Source: CAVSJR01 sp963728285
GTDB lineage: Bacteria; Actinomycetota; UBA4738; HRBIN12
Assembly (NCBI GenBank): GCA_963728285.1
Contig: CAVSJR010000002.1
Location: 248,001-312,000, forward strand
DNA: 64,000 bases
Direction: 5' to 3'
The translations under genes and the position numbers were made by a program. The notes below the pieces were generated by a model. That model had not been told where the DNA came from. It searched no databases and saw nothing but the letters and a program-made list of their open reading frames with translations. Numbering within the stretch: the stretch's first letter is position 1; each line of letters begins with the position of its first letter. Shown here piece after piece: positions 46,113-55,219 of this stretch.

Positions 46113-46164
46113 CCGGATCGCCTCCCTCACGCGCCCGGCCCTCGCGACCGTCGCGTCCTCTGCG

Positions 46165-46204
46165 TAACTGGTGTAGACTTTACAAAGGTTAGGTTAACCA
46201 GTCA
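46165..46204. promoter_or_regulatory. Operator-like nested palindromes before CGNR gene
   Basis: Outer arms ACTGGT (46167-46172) and ACCAGT (46197-46202); inner TGTA..TACA (46172-46184) and GGTTAACC (46192-46199). TAGACT at 46174-46179 is a possible -10 box inside the repeat. This AT-rich 40-bp block stands out from its surroundings and probably binds a dimeric regulator, perhaps the CGNR protein itself. Confidence 0.5.
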
Positions 46205-46222
46205 AGGGATCGAGCCGGTTAC

Positions 46223-46828
46223 ATGGAAGACGAACCGAACCGCCTCCAGGTGCACGACGACGAGAGCGCTCACCGCGCGCCGGGGGAGCTCGAGCTCGTT
46301 CGGAGCTTTCTCAGCCTCCACGAGCACGGGGTCGGGACCTCGAGCCTTCCGCCGACGGCGCCGGCGATGCGGTGGTGGCTCACGCGCCACGATCTCGTCG
46401 GTCCCGGCGAGGATCCCTCCGACGAGGAGCTCGACGGCGCGCTCGAGCTGCTCGAAGCGCTGCGGGCGACGGTCCTCGCCTCCGAGGACGGGCATCGGGT
46501 CGACGACGTGGCCGTCCGAACCATCGATGCGGCGGCCCGCGACGCCGGGCTGGAGCTGCGCTTCGGCTCCGACGGTCCGGCGAGCATTCAGCCGGCCGCC
46601 GGCGGGGTTCGCGGGGCGCTGGGCCGCGTGCTCTCGATCGCGTACCTCGCCAGGCTCGACGGTCGATGGGCCCGCTTCAAGGAATGCGGATCGGCGGACT
46701 GCCGCGCGGTGTTCTACGACCGATCGAGGAATCGATCCGGCCGATGGTGTTCGATGGACAGGTGCGGGAACCGGAACAAGGTTCGCGCGTGGCGCGAGCG
46801 GCAGGAGGCGCGTGGGCGAGACGCTTGA
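46223..46828 (+). CDS. CGNR zinc-finger (ABATE-domain) transcriptional regulator
   Basis: 201 aa. The N-terminal part (about 20-140) fits the ABATE ligand-binding region ('LVRSFLSLHEHG', 'VLSIAYLARLDGRWARFKEC'). The C-terminal CGNR zinc finger is complete: 'CGSADCRAVFYDRSRNRSG', 'WCSMDRCGNRNKVRAWRER' with four cysteines. Such proteins are predicted stress-linked regulators. Its 3' end overlaps the start of the glycosylase by 17 bp, so the two are co-expressed. A strong palindromic block lies just upstream. Confidence 0.88.
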   Translation: MEDEPNRLQVHDDESAHRAPGELELVRSFLSLHEHGVGTSSLPPTAPAMRWWLTRHDLVGPGEDPSDEELDGALELLEALRATVLASEDGHRVDDVAVRTIDAAARDAGLELRFGSDGPASIQPAAGGVRGALGRVLSIAYLARLDGRWARFKECGSADCRAVFYDRSRNRSGRWCSMDRCGNRNKVRAWRERQEARGRDA

Positions 46829-47735
46829 GCTTGCGCTCAAGGGAGCGGGCGGGGAGCCGGTGGACCTGTGGCGGACCCTCGATTCCCACGGATTCAGCGA
46901 GCTCCCCCCGATGCGCCTCGCGGAGCCCCACGTGCTCGAGGTGACGCTGCCGGCGGGGCGTGGTCGGCCTCGGCTCGTGAGGATCTCCGGGGATCGGTTC
47001 GGGCCGGCCCTCGTCGAGGTGTCCGGGCCGTCCGCCTCCGCCGCCGCGGTGGAGCGCATCCTGTCGAACGTCGGACACGTCCTGCGACTGGACGAGGATC
47101 TCTCCTCGTTCTACGCCGCGGCGAGCGAGGACCCCGATCTCGCCTGGGCTGCAACCGGCGCCGGGCGAATGCTCCGCAGCGCGAGCGTCTTCGAGGACGT
47201 CGTGAAGACGATCTGCACCACCAACTGCGCGTGGTCGGCGACCGAGCGCATGGTCGGCGCCATCGTGGAGCATCTCGGGGTGCCCGCGGCCGGGCCGCGC
47301 CGCGACGGACCGTGGGGCCGGGCCTTCCCGTCGCCGGAGGCGATGGCCGCCGCGGGCGAGGACTTCTATCGCGGGATCGCGCGCGCCGGCTACCGCGGCC
47401 CCTATCTGATCTCCATCGCGCGCTCGGTGGCCGACGGCCGGCTGGACCTCGAGGCCCTGGGGCGGACGCCACGGGAGGATCTCCCCGATGAAGAGGTCGA
47501 GTCCCTGCTGCTCGCACTCCCGGGCGTCGGACCGTATGCCTCGGCGCACATCATGATGACGATCGGCCGGTACTCGCGGCTGATCCTCGATTCGTGGACC
47601 CGTCCGACCTACGCGCGGCTCGTCGGGCGCACCGCCGCCACGGATCGAGCGATCGAGCGCCGGTTCCGGCGGTTCGGCCCCTATGCCGGACTGGCGTTTT
47701 GGCTCTTCCTCACCCGCAGCTGGGTCGACGACTGA
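46812..47735 (+). CDS. HhH-GPD DNA glycosylase (AlkA/OGG-like)
   Basis: 307 aa, GTG at 46812 with GGAGG at 46804-46808. The helix-hairpin-helix 'LLALPGVGPYASAHIMMTIG' and the following 'SRLILDSWTRPTYARL' with the catalytic Asp identify the HhH-GPD superfamily; the N-terminal beta domain ('HVLEVTLPAGRGRPRLVRI') fits AlkA/OGG1-type enzymes. There is no Fe-S cluster motif at the C-terminus. It should excise damaged bases (alkylated or oxidised). Coupled to the CGNR regulator. Confidence 0.85.
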   Translation: MGETLELALKGAGGEPVDLWRTLDSHGFSELPPMRLAEPHVLEVTLPAGRGRPRLVRISGDRFGPALVEVSGPSASAAAVERILSNVGHVLRLDEDLSSFYAAASEDPDLAWAATGAGRMLRSASVFEDVVKTICTTNCAWSATERMVGAIVEHLGVPAAGPRRDGPWGRAFPSPEAMAAAGEDFYRGIARAGYRGPYLISIARSVADGRLDLEALGRTPREDLPDEEVESLLLALPGVGPYASAHIMMTIGRYSRLILDSWTRPTYARLVGRTAATDRAIERRFRRFGPYAGLAFWLFLTRSWVDD

Positions 47736-47906
47736 CGGCGAGACGGGCGCCTCGTCGCGGCGGCCCGGGGCCAGTCGGACATGGCCGGGGTCGCCAAGCG
47801 GTCGAAGAAGCTTGCACCGCCGCCTGTTCGGGGCGATACTGCCACGGGCCGTCCCCGGTCCACACCGCGAGTCCGAGTAGATGAGACCGATGATGGGCGT
47901 TCCGTT

Positions 47907-49148
47907 ATGGCGTTCCCACGCCGTGCTCGCAGCCTCTGGGCGTACTGGCGCGCGGAGCAGCGCACCCTGCGCCAGGGCCTCGTCGCGCTCGTGCTCAGCA
48001 CGTTCGCCGGGTTCGTCGCGGGCCTGACGCTCAGCCACATCAGCGAGACGCTGACGCTGCTGCCGGGCCTCCTCGTGCTGATCCCCGCGGCCGTCGGCAT
48101 GCGCGGGACCATCTTCGGGGCCATCGGCGCGCGGCTCGGAACCAGCACCCACGCCGGGCTGTTCGAGGCGACGCTCCGGCGGACGAGCGTCCTCGGCCAG
48201 AACATCGAGGTCGGCATCCTGACGACGCTGTCGTCCTCGCTCTACCTCGCGGCGCTCGCGCGACTCATGATGGCGGCGCTCAGCCCGACGCGCCCGTCGA
48301 TCTCCTTCTGGGACCTCGTCACGATCTCCGTCGTCGGGGGCGCGCTGGGGTCGATCATCATCCTCGCGGTCACGATCGCGCTCTCGCTGCTCTCGCATCG
48401 GCGGGGATGGGACCTCGACGCCGTCTCGACACCGATGGTGACGGCGCTGGGCGACATGGCGACGCTGCCGACGCTCTTCCTCGCCACGTTCATCGTCCGA
48501 AACGACGCCGCGAACGCCGTCGTCGCGACGATCTGCGCTGCGGCCGGCGTCTACGCGGCGATCAAGGGATTCACGACGGGGAACACGGCCGTGCGCCGGA
48601 TCGTCCTGGAGATGACGGGCGTCATCCTGTTGACGCCCTTGCTCGACATCCTGGCGGGCGGGCTGCTCCAGGCGCGCGAGCCGGCCCTCGCGTTCGTGCC
48701 CGCGCTGTATCTGTTGATCCCTCCGTTCGTGTCGCAGGCCGGGGCCCTCGGCGGCATCCTCTCGTCGCGGCTGACCTCCAAGCTGCAGCTCGGCGTCATC
48801 ACGGCTCGGGGGCGGCCGGAGGCGCCCGCGCTGGTCGACGCGTCGTTGATCCTCGCGTTCGGGCTCGTCGTCTTCACGCTGATCGGCGTCGTCACCGTGG
48901 CGCTGTCCAACCTCACCGGCCTCGGCCACCCCGGCGCCACGACGGTCATCGCCGGCACGCTGCTGGCCGGCGTCATGGCGCTGCCCATCACCATGGTGGT
49001 CGCGTACTACCTGGCCATCCTGACGACCAGGTTCGGACTCGACCCCGACAATCAGGGCGTCCCCATCATCACGAGCCTCATGGACCTCGTCGGTGTGGCG
49101 TGCGTCTTGTTCGCTATGTCACTATTGGGGGTGGCCCTACATGGATGA
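47907..49148 (+). CDS. SLC41/MgtE-type divalent cation transporter
   Basis: 413 aa from ATG 47907 (an in-frame ATG at 47781 adds 42 polar residues). About ten membrane segments in two homologous halves, each with the MgtE membrane-domain pattern: 'LPGLLVLIPAAVGMRGTIFGAIGARLGT' and 'LYLLIPPFVSQAGALGGILSSRLTSKL' (cited by their PAAxGMRG and PPFxSQAG cores). The cytosolic N and CBS domains of MgtE are absent, as in SLC41 proteins. The following gene, overlapping by 8 bp, encodes a soluble PhoU/TrkA-C protein that probably regulates it. Confidence 0.82.
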   Translation: MAFPRRARSLWAYWRAEQRTLRQGLVALVLSTFAGFVAGLTLSHISETLTLLPGLLVLIPAAVGMRGTIFGAIGARLGTSTHAGLFEATLRRTSVLGQNIEVGILTTLSSSLYLAALARLMMAALSPTRPSISFWDLVTISVVGGALGSIIILAVTIALSLLSHRRGWDLDAVSTPMVTALGDMATLPTLFLATFIVRNDAANAVVATICAAAGVYAAIKGFTTGNTAVRRIVLEMTGVILLTPLLDILAGGLLQAREPALAFVPALYLLIPPFVSQAGALGGILSSRLTSKLQLGVITARGRPEAPALVDASLILAFGLVVFTLIGVVTVALSNLTGLGHPGATTVIAGTLLAGVMALPITMVVAYYLAILTTRFGLDPDNQGVPIITSLMDLVGVACVLFAMSLLGVALHG

Positions 49149-50349
49149 GGAACCTCGAAACGTCAAGGATCTGCTGGTCGAGGCGAAGGACGCCTCGGAC
49201 CTGATGGTGGACTTGGCGTACGCAGCGGTCTTCTTCGACGACGACAAGCTCGCGCGCGAGGTGGAGAAGCTGGAGCGGCGGACGGGCGGCTACCTCCGCC
49301 GCCTGCGCACCATGGCGATGCTGGCCGCCCGGAGCCCCGAGGACGCCGAGGCGATGGAGAGCGTCCTGTACATCGCGTCGTCGATCGAGAAGATCGGGGA
49401 CGCGGCCGCCGACATCGCGCGCGTGGTGCAGGCGCGCCTCGGGATCCCGGAGGCGCTCCGACCCGACCTCCGACACGCCGACGAGGTGTCCGGGAGGGTG
49501 AAGGTCCGGGAGGGCTCGCCGGGGATCGGGCGATCCCTGCGGGATCTGTCGCTGCCCACGGAGACGGGCATGTGGGTGATGGCGATCCGCCGGGGCGCCG
49601 AGTGGGACTTCGGGCCCGCCGCCGAGACGATCGTGAACGAGGGCGACGTCCTGCTGTTCCGGGGGCCCGAGGACGGCCTGAACCTGATCAGGGAGATCGC
49701 GGGGGCGGCCCCGCTGCCACCGGGCCCCGAGAGCGAGGGGCCGCCGCTGTCGGAGCTCGACCGCGCCGTCGACATCCTCGTCGAGATGAAGAACGGGTCC
49801 GAGGCGGCCGTCGGCCTCGCGTACGCCTGCCTCCTCTTCCGCGATCCCGCCCTCGCCGCCGAGGTCGCGACCCTCGAGGCCCAGAGCGACGTCCTGCACG
49901 ACGAGCTCGAGTCGTGGGTGCTTCGTGCCGCTCCGGAGGCACGAAATCCGGACGAGCTTCGCGGCCTCCTGCGGCTCGCGAGCGCGACGGAGACGATCTG
50001 CGACGCGGCGCGCGAGATGACCTGGTACGTGGAGCAGGGGGAGGAGCTGCATCCCGTGATCCAGCTGGCGCTCGAGGAGACGGACGAGACCTCCGCGGAG
50101 ACGGTGGTGCATCCCGGGTCGGCCGCGGACGGAGCGTCGCTTCGCGAGCTTCGGGTCGAGACGGAGACGGGCATGTTCGTCCTCGCCGTCCAGCGCGGTC
50201 GCAGGTGGATCTACCGCCCCCGACCCGGGTTCCGCATCCTCGCCGGCGACCGCCTCATCTCGGTCGGACCCGAGGAGGGCGCCGAGGCCCTCGCGGCGCT
50301 CTGCGGCGCGGACGAACGCGAGCTCGTCGCGCCGCCGCACGGGAGCTGA
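49141..50349 (+). CDS. PhoU / TrkA-C repeat protein, likely transporter regulator
   Basis: 402 aa, soluble. Two repeats, each a PhoU-like helical domain followed by an RCK_C (TrkA-C) domain. Repeat 1: 'NVKDLLVEAKDASDLMVDLAYAAVFF' (about 7-33), then 'LRDLSLPTETGMWVMAIRRGAEW' and 'VNEGDVLLFRGPED'. Repeat 2: 'VDILVEMKNGSEAAVGLAYACLLF' then 'LRELRVETETGMFVLAVQRG' and 'ILAGDRLISVGPEEG'. RCK_C domains bind small ligands such as c-di-AMP or ATP and gate K+ or other cation transporters. Overlap with the SLC41-like gene strongly suggests they form one system. Confidence 0.87.
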   Translation: MDEEPRNVKDLLVEAKDASDLMVDLAYAAVFFDDDKLAREVEKLERRTGGYLRRLRTMAMLAARSPEDAEAMESVLYIASSIEKIGDAAADIARVVQARLGIPEALRPDLRHADEVSGRVKVREGSPGIGRSLRDLSLPTETGMWVMAIRRGAEWDFGPAAETIVNEGDVLLFRGPEDGLNLIREIAGAAPLPPGPESEGPPLSELDRAVDILVEMKNGSEAAVGLAYACLLFRDPALAAEVATLEAQSDVLHDELESWVLRAAPEARNPDELRGLLRLASATETICDAAREMTWYVEQGEELHPVIQLALEETDETSAETVVHPGSAADGASLRELRVETETGMFVLAVQRGRRWIYRPRPGFRILAGDRLISVGPEEGAEALAALCGADERELVAPPHGS

Positions 50350-50863
50350 CGGAGCCGCGGCAGTCTCGGCTCGCTGACAGACTAGACGCGACCGATCAGC
50401 GTTGGTATGACGACGGATGCTATCGAAGACCATCCTCGACTCCGGGTGGTCGGCACGGACTGAGACCCGGCGAAGCCATCGGCTCGATTCCAGGATTTCC
50501 GTAGTCCATGGTTAGCCAAGGAGATGCCGCCCCTACGGCCACACCTGCCGGTTCGGCCGCACCCGCTTCTTGCCAACCACCGCGCCTCGGCCGGGGTCCT
50601 CACGCGCAGCGCAAAAGGCCCGGCCAGACAGCGGGGGTTGGCGAGCTCGTCGCCGAGTGCGCCCTCTCCCACCGGAGGCAACCGTGCGGGGCGGGGGCAG
50701 TTGTTTGGTCGAGCGGTTCTATGTGCTGGGGGCCGCCGCCTCGGGGTGGCCTCTCCGTAGCCGCGATAGATCCCGCAGGTATGGAGTGGCGGGTCGCGAA
50801 GCGCTCTAGCAATTCCGGGACGAGTGGACCATATGCCCAAGTAGTCGCCGGACAACCCCCGGA
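50350..50863. other. No convincing gene (514 bp)
   Basis: Between the PhoU/TrkA-C gene and the first insertion sequence. All open frames lack family signatures. A GGCCGGG/CCCGGCC inverted pair with a 23-base loop lies at about 50589-50625. This looks like rearranged DNA at the island boundary. Confidence 0.5.
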
Positions 50864-52254
50864 GTTGCATCACCAGAAATGTCCTCGAAACAGGTTCGTT
50901 GCCTCATCTAATGATGTCCTCGAAGCCGCCACCCTGCATCCGAGTTCGCTCGGATCGCGAGGAGGGGCGTGGTGGGGCTTTCGATGGCACAGCGCAAGGC
51001 GATCACCAAGCAGATGGCGATGCGGTACGCGACGGCTTCGAGGGTCGAGAAGACCAGGATGCTCGATGAGCTCTGCGCGCTCACCGGATGGACGCGCCGG
51101 CACGCGAGCCGGTCCTGCTGGGCGCCCTCATGGCGCCGGTGGACCGACCGCGCGACCCAGACCCAGGACCTACGGGCAGAATGTGCTCCAACCGCTCACG
51201 TTCGTGTGGGCAACCTTGAACGGCCCGTCCGGCAAGCGGCTGGCTCCATTACATGGCCGATGTCGTCTGTGCCCTGGAGCGCTTCGGGGAGCTGCGGCTC
51301 GACGAGGAGGTCCGATCCAAGCTGTGTTCGATGTCCTCGGCAACGATCGACCGGGCCCTCGCTCCCGAGCGTCAGCGCCTGCGGGTCAAAGGGCCGCTCG
51401 GGAACCAAGCCCGGCTCGATGCTCAAACGCCAGATTCCCATCCGCACCTTCGCCGAGTGGGACGATGCCCGACCCGGATTCTGCGAGGTCGATCTGGTCG
51501 CCCACGACGGAGGCTCGGGCACCGGGGAGTTCTGCCAGACGCTCGATTTGACGTGCGTGGCAACGGGCTGGACCGAACCGAGGGCCCTGCGCAACAAGGC
51601 CCAGCGATGGGTGCACGAGGCCATCGACGAGATCACCCGTGTGCTCCCCTTTCCGCTGGTCGGTCTGGACTCGGATAACGGCGCGGAGTTCATCAACATG
51701 CACCTCTACCGATACTGCGCCGAGCGGGGGATCACCTTCACCAGGTCGCGGCCGTATCGCAAGAACGACAACTGCTACGTCGAGCAAAAGAACTGGCCCG
51801 TAGTGCGCCAGCAAGTCGGCTACGCGCGCTACGACACCCCGGAGGAGCTCGAGGGTCTGCGGGAGCTGTATCGCGTGCTCCGCCTCTACGTGAACTTCTT
51901 CCAGCCCCAGATGAAGCTCGTCTCGAAGACCCGCCACGGAGCCAAGGTGACCAAACGCTTCGATCTGGCCCGTACCCCCTACCAGCGAGCCCTGGACTCT
52001 CCCCACGTGGGCGAGGAGGCCAAGGGATCGCTTCGGCGGACCTACCTCATGCTGAACCCGGCCCAGCTGAAGCGGGACCTGGCTGCGTGCCAGACCCAAC
52101 TCCTCGAGCTCACCGCCAACAAGACACCCCGAAAGGAGGTGGGATACCCACCCGGTCATCCCTTCAAGCGAGACATCTCCAGGGCAGAGGCCTCGAGGAC
52201 ATCTTTGGTGATGCAACCGATGGATGCTTCGAGGACACCTTGACGTGATGCAAC
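50864..52254 (+). mobile_element. Insertion sequence with duplicated terminal repeats
   Basis: 1391 bp. Left outer end at 50864-50889 (GTTGCATCACCAGAAATG then TCCTCGAA) and left inner copy at 50898-50925. Right inner copy at 52191-52217 and right outer copy at 52226-52254, in reverse orientation. All share GTTGC.TCA..(N)..TGTCCTCGA. The left outer and right inner copies match over about 24 bases with two differences. It carries one transposase gene. No target duplication was recognised. Confidence 0.8.
50969..52243 (+). pseudogene. Integrase-core (DDE) transposase, frameshifted
   Basis: Recognisable parts: 'MAQRKAITKQMAMRYATASR' and 'LDELCALTGWTRRHA' at the N-terminus (frame 1); 'TYGQNVLQPLTFVWATL' and 'GKRLAPLH' (frame 2); 'YMADVVCALERFGELRLDEE' and 'SSATIDRALAPERQRLRVKG' (frame 3); then back in frame 1 from 'KPGSMLKRQIPIRTFAEWDD' to the end. 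The rve-type catalytic residues are seen: Asp in 'CEVDLVAHDGG', Asp in 'GLDSDNGAEF', Glu in 'NCYVEQKN'. At least three indels break the first half, so this copy may be inactive unless they are sequencing errors. IS family not assigned. Confidence 0.82.
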
Positions 52255-52302
52255 TAGCCCCCAACGGGACTCGAGCATCTGGGCCCGGAATTAGAGTCCG
52301 CG

Positions 52303-53782
52303 GACGTGGTGTACGAATGACCTAAGGGTCCTTGAAGTAGAAGACCACCGCTTCATCCTCACCGAGACCGAGGCAAACGGACTCGAGAGGAGGAAGACGG
52401 TGGTCGAACCGACGATGGAGCCTATCGCCTGGCTCCGCAAGCACCTGGAGCAAGCCGACGCCGATCTGCTGCGGGAGATGGTCCGAACGTTCGTCCAGGC
52501 GTTGATTTCGGCGGAGGCCGATGCGGTCTGCGGCGCCCCCTACGGGGAGCGCTCGGCCGAGCGGACCAACCGCCGCGACGGCTACCGGGACAGAGACTTC
52601 GACACCCGCACCGGCACGATGGAGCTGCAAATCCCCAGGCTCCGCTCCGGCAGCTACTTCCCCGACTGGCTGCTCGAGCGACGTCGCCGCGCTGAGCGGG
52701 CGCTCGTGCAGGTCGTGGCGGAATGCTACGTCCGCGGCGTGTCCACCCGCGGGTCGACGGGCTGATCCGAACGCTCAGCATCGAGGGCATCTCCAAGTCC
52801 CAGGTCTCGGACCTAGCGAAGTCACTCGACGAAGCCGTCGAGGCCTTCCGGTCGCGCCCGCTGGACGCCGGCCCCTACACGTTCGTGTGGATGGACGCCT
52901 TAGTGCTGCGCTGCCGAGAGGCGGGGCGGATCGCGAACGTCGCCGCGGTGATCGCCGCCGGCGTCAACGCCGACGGGCACCGGGAGATCCTCGGGTTGAC
53001 CACCGAGGGCGGGGCGGGGTGGACGGCGTTTTTCGTTCCCTGGTGGCGCGGGGTCTTTCCGGGGTCGCCCTGGTGATCTCCGACGCCCATGAGGGCCTGG
53101 TCGGAGTCGACGGCGCGATCGGGGCAGTGCTCGTCGGATCGAGACTGGCAGCGGTGCCGGACACATTTCATGCGCAACATCCTGGCGAAGGTGCCCAAGG
53201 CCGCTCAGCCCTTCGTGGCCACGATGGTCCGCTCGATCTTCGCCCAGCCCGACGGCGAGCAGGTGGCCCTGCAGCTCGAGCGAGTCACCGAGCAGCTCGG
53301 CGAGCGCTTCGGTGACGCGGCGGAGCTCCTGGAGGGAGACGGGGTCCGACATCACGGCCTTCGCCTCGTTCCCGGTCGAGCACTGGCGGCAGATCTGGTC
53401 CAACAATCCGCAGGAGCGCCTGAACCGGGAGATCCGTCGGCGCACCGACGTCGGAGGCAACTCCCCAACCGCGCCGCGATCATCCGTCTCGTGGGCGCCG
53501 TACTCGCCGAGCAGCACGACGAGTGGGCCGAGGCCCGTCGCTACATGGGCGTGGAGTCGCTCACCAAGGCCCGCATGGCAGTGGTCGAAGGAGATCGGGA
53601 GGAGGTGAGGGGCGAGCTGGTGGCGACGGCATGAGAGCGCGCGATCTCGCCGGGCTGTTGGTGCAGGGCGTCGACGAAAACGGCTCTACGTTGCTCCCTA
53701 GGCCTTCATTCCCAGGCGATCGCCGTTTTCGGGCGCTGTGTGTTGGAGCGAGGATGAAGCGACAGGGCTCATACACCACGTT
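52303..53782 (+). mobile_element. IS256-family insertion sequence
   Basis: About 1480 bp. ACGTGGTGTACGA at the left (52304-52316) is mirrored by TCATACACCACGT at the right (53769-53781), with one mismatch. It begins about 50 bp after the first insertion sequence. One transposase gene (52400-53634) fills it. Confidence 0.7.
52400..53634 (+). pseudogene. IS256-family (mutator-type) transposase, multiply frameshifted
   Basis: Reading across frames gives the IS256 order: 'DADLLREMVRTFVQALISAE' and 'CGAPYGERSAERTNRRDGYR' (52400 onward), 'VDGLIRTLSIEGISKSQVSD' and 'YTFVWMDALVLRCRE' (first catalytic Asp), 'VALVISDAHEGLV' (second Asp), 'RTHFMRNILAKVPKAAQPFV', 'SFPVEHWRQIWSNNPQERLN' (Glu region nearby) and 'NRAAIIRLVGAVLAEQHDEW' to the stop. 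At least five frame changes are needed, more than in any host gene here, so real decay on top of sequencing error is possible. Confidence 0.85.
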
Positions 53783-53988
53783 GACGGGCGCGGCCGGCCC
53801 GGATTGCCGACGAAAAGAGGTCTTCGCCAAACCCTTGACGATATGATCGCGGCCACCCAACAGTGCCTGGGCCACCTGCGGGGCTGTCGCACTCCCCAGA
53901 CCGGCCAGCTGGTACAAAGACACATACTCCGGAAGCGTCAGCAGGGGAACAGTTGGTAGTAGCTCATCTCGCTACTCACAACTCGTCC

Positions 53989-54417
53989 TCAATAGCAGAT
54001 CTCTCTGCCGGCCGGCCAACGGGCGACTTCGCGCGTATGGAGGATGTCGTGCCCCTCCGGCCGCTTGAATCGCACGGTTGCGGTCAGGTAGGTTCCATCG
54101 TCCGAGAACGCATCGACGCCAACGCTATACCTGCCTGGCAGTGGCGACTCCCGACCATCCCATTCACGAATGAGCGTCCCCGAGCTGAAATAGAGCCGCC
54201 ACGTGAGTCTCACGGCTCGCACGTCGTCCCGCTTCTCAGTGACGAAGACGGCCCCCTCGAACGTGACATTTGTCACCGGCCCACCTGGGTCGTCATAGAA
54301 CCTGATGCAGTAGACCTCGTCCTTGATACGAAGGCCGTCGTAGTGGCGGTGATGCGCCGAGGCGGTCGACGGAATGAGCACGAGACCAAGTACTAGGAAC
54401 GCGACGAGCTTCTTCAT
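53989..54417 (-). CDS. Secreted hypothetical protein
   Basis: 142 aa. A clean signal peptide ('KKLVAFLVLGLVLIPSTASA', cut before HHRHYD) is followed by a beta-rich domain ('GPVTNVTFEGAVFVTEKRDD', 'VRLTWRLYFSSGTLIREW', 'YLTATVRFKRPEG'). Two cysteines, in 'VYCIRFYDD' and at the very C-terminus 'GREICY', may form a disulfide. GGAGGAG lies upstream of the ATG. GC content is lower than in the flanking core genes. It lies next to the IS256 element and may be acquired. Family not recognised. Confidence 0.7.
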   Translation of the reverse strand: MKKLVAFLVLGLVLIPSTASAHHRHYDGLRIKDEVYCIRFYDDPGGPVTNVTFEGAVFVTEKRDDVRAVRLTWRLYFSSGTLIREWDGRESPLPGRYSVGVDAFSDDGTYLTATVRFKRPEGHDILHTREVARWPAGREICY

Positions 54418-55166
54418 CGCACCATTCTCCTCCGCTCGGCAAAGGGGGAAACCGTGCGTTCGCCGTAGAAAGCCTACCGTGCGCAGCTTAGCCTGACTCC
54501 ACCAAAGCCCAAGCTGACGCGCTCGCTTGAGCACGAGAAAATGGAAGTCGTCTGCCACTTTGCGGGCGACGCGGCGAAGAAGCAGGCAACCATCCTCGAG
54601 CCAGCGGTCGCCGCGTCGTAGAGATGCTCCGTTAGGTCAGGGTCGCCAAAGACACTGCGGCGAAGGCGACCTCCGCCATGGTCATCTCAAGAACCTCGGA
54701 TCGTGAATGCCGAGCCGGAGTTGCGCGAGGAGCCAGCCGGAGGCCGTCGCCAACGCCGGCGGGGGCATCCGCCATTTCCATGAACGACTGTGTCCCGCGC
54801 GGACGCGCATCGTCGGCCTCCGACATCGTCGAGAGGCACCAGGACTTGCTCGCCAAACGTCGGATGAAGGGCCGGAAATGCGCCTGACCTCGAGGAGCCG
54901 AGCACCTGCCCGCGTTGCAGGCTCAATGCTTCTGCGACCGCTGGCCGACGCGGTGGAGGGGATCGCTAGCTAGGATCGACCCACGAGGCGACGGCCGGAC
55001 AGCGCTTTCGCTCGCCACCCCTCGGATCACCGAGGGGTCGGTGGGGCCCGGCGAGTCCGTACCCCGATTCCGCCGAGCCGACGGGGTGGGCTGGAAACGC
55101 TTATCGGGTCGCGTGCAACGAGGAAAGAGGAGAATCCAAGATGGGCCCATGCGCGTTCGCACGTTT
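54418..55166. other. No convincing gene (749 bp)
   Basis: Short open frames on both strands show no domain motif, no conserved start context and shifting codon bias. Nothing supportable seen. Confidence 0.5.
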
Positions 55167-55204
55167 GAGAGGAGGGATGCCCCACGTTAGGCATCCCTCC
55201 TCTC
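55167..55204 (-). terminator. Strong 15-bp hairpin after the metallophosphatase gene
   Basis: GAGAGGAGGGATGCC (55167-55181), an 8-base loop and the exact complement GGCATCCCTCCTCTC (55190-55204). It follows the stop of the leftward metallophosphatase gene by 15 bp. There is no T-run on either side, so it is a terminator-like or mRNA-stabilising hairpin. Confidence 0.65.
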
Positions 55205-55219
55205 AGCCCTCTAGTCTCC

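Noticed and set aside
46677..48929. A 750-residue minus-strand frame
   Set aside because: It is antisense to the glycosylase and transporter genes, is dominated by Arg/Asp/Gly/His, and has no domain pattern; typical of high-GC shadow frames.
50440..50510. tRNA-like T-loop (GGCTCGATTCCAG)
   Set aside because: The flanking five bases do not pair and no acceptor or anticodon stem can be drawn.
50382..50873. A 163-residue minus-strand frame before the first insertion sequence
   Set aside because: No recognisable motif, no ribosome binding site, and it runs into the IS end.
54632..54973. Overlapping frames of 74-88 residues on both strands
   Set aside because: They overlap one another, lack start signals and resemble no family.
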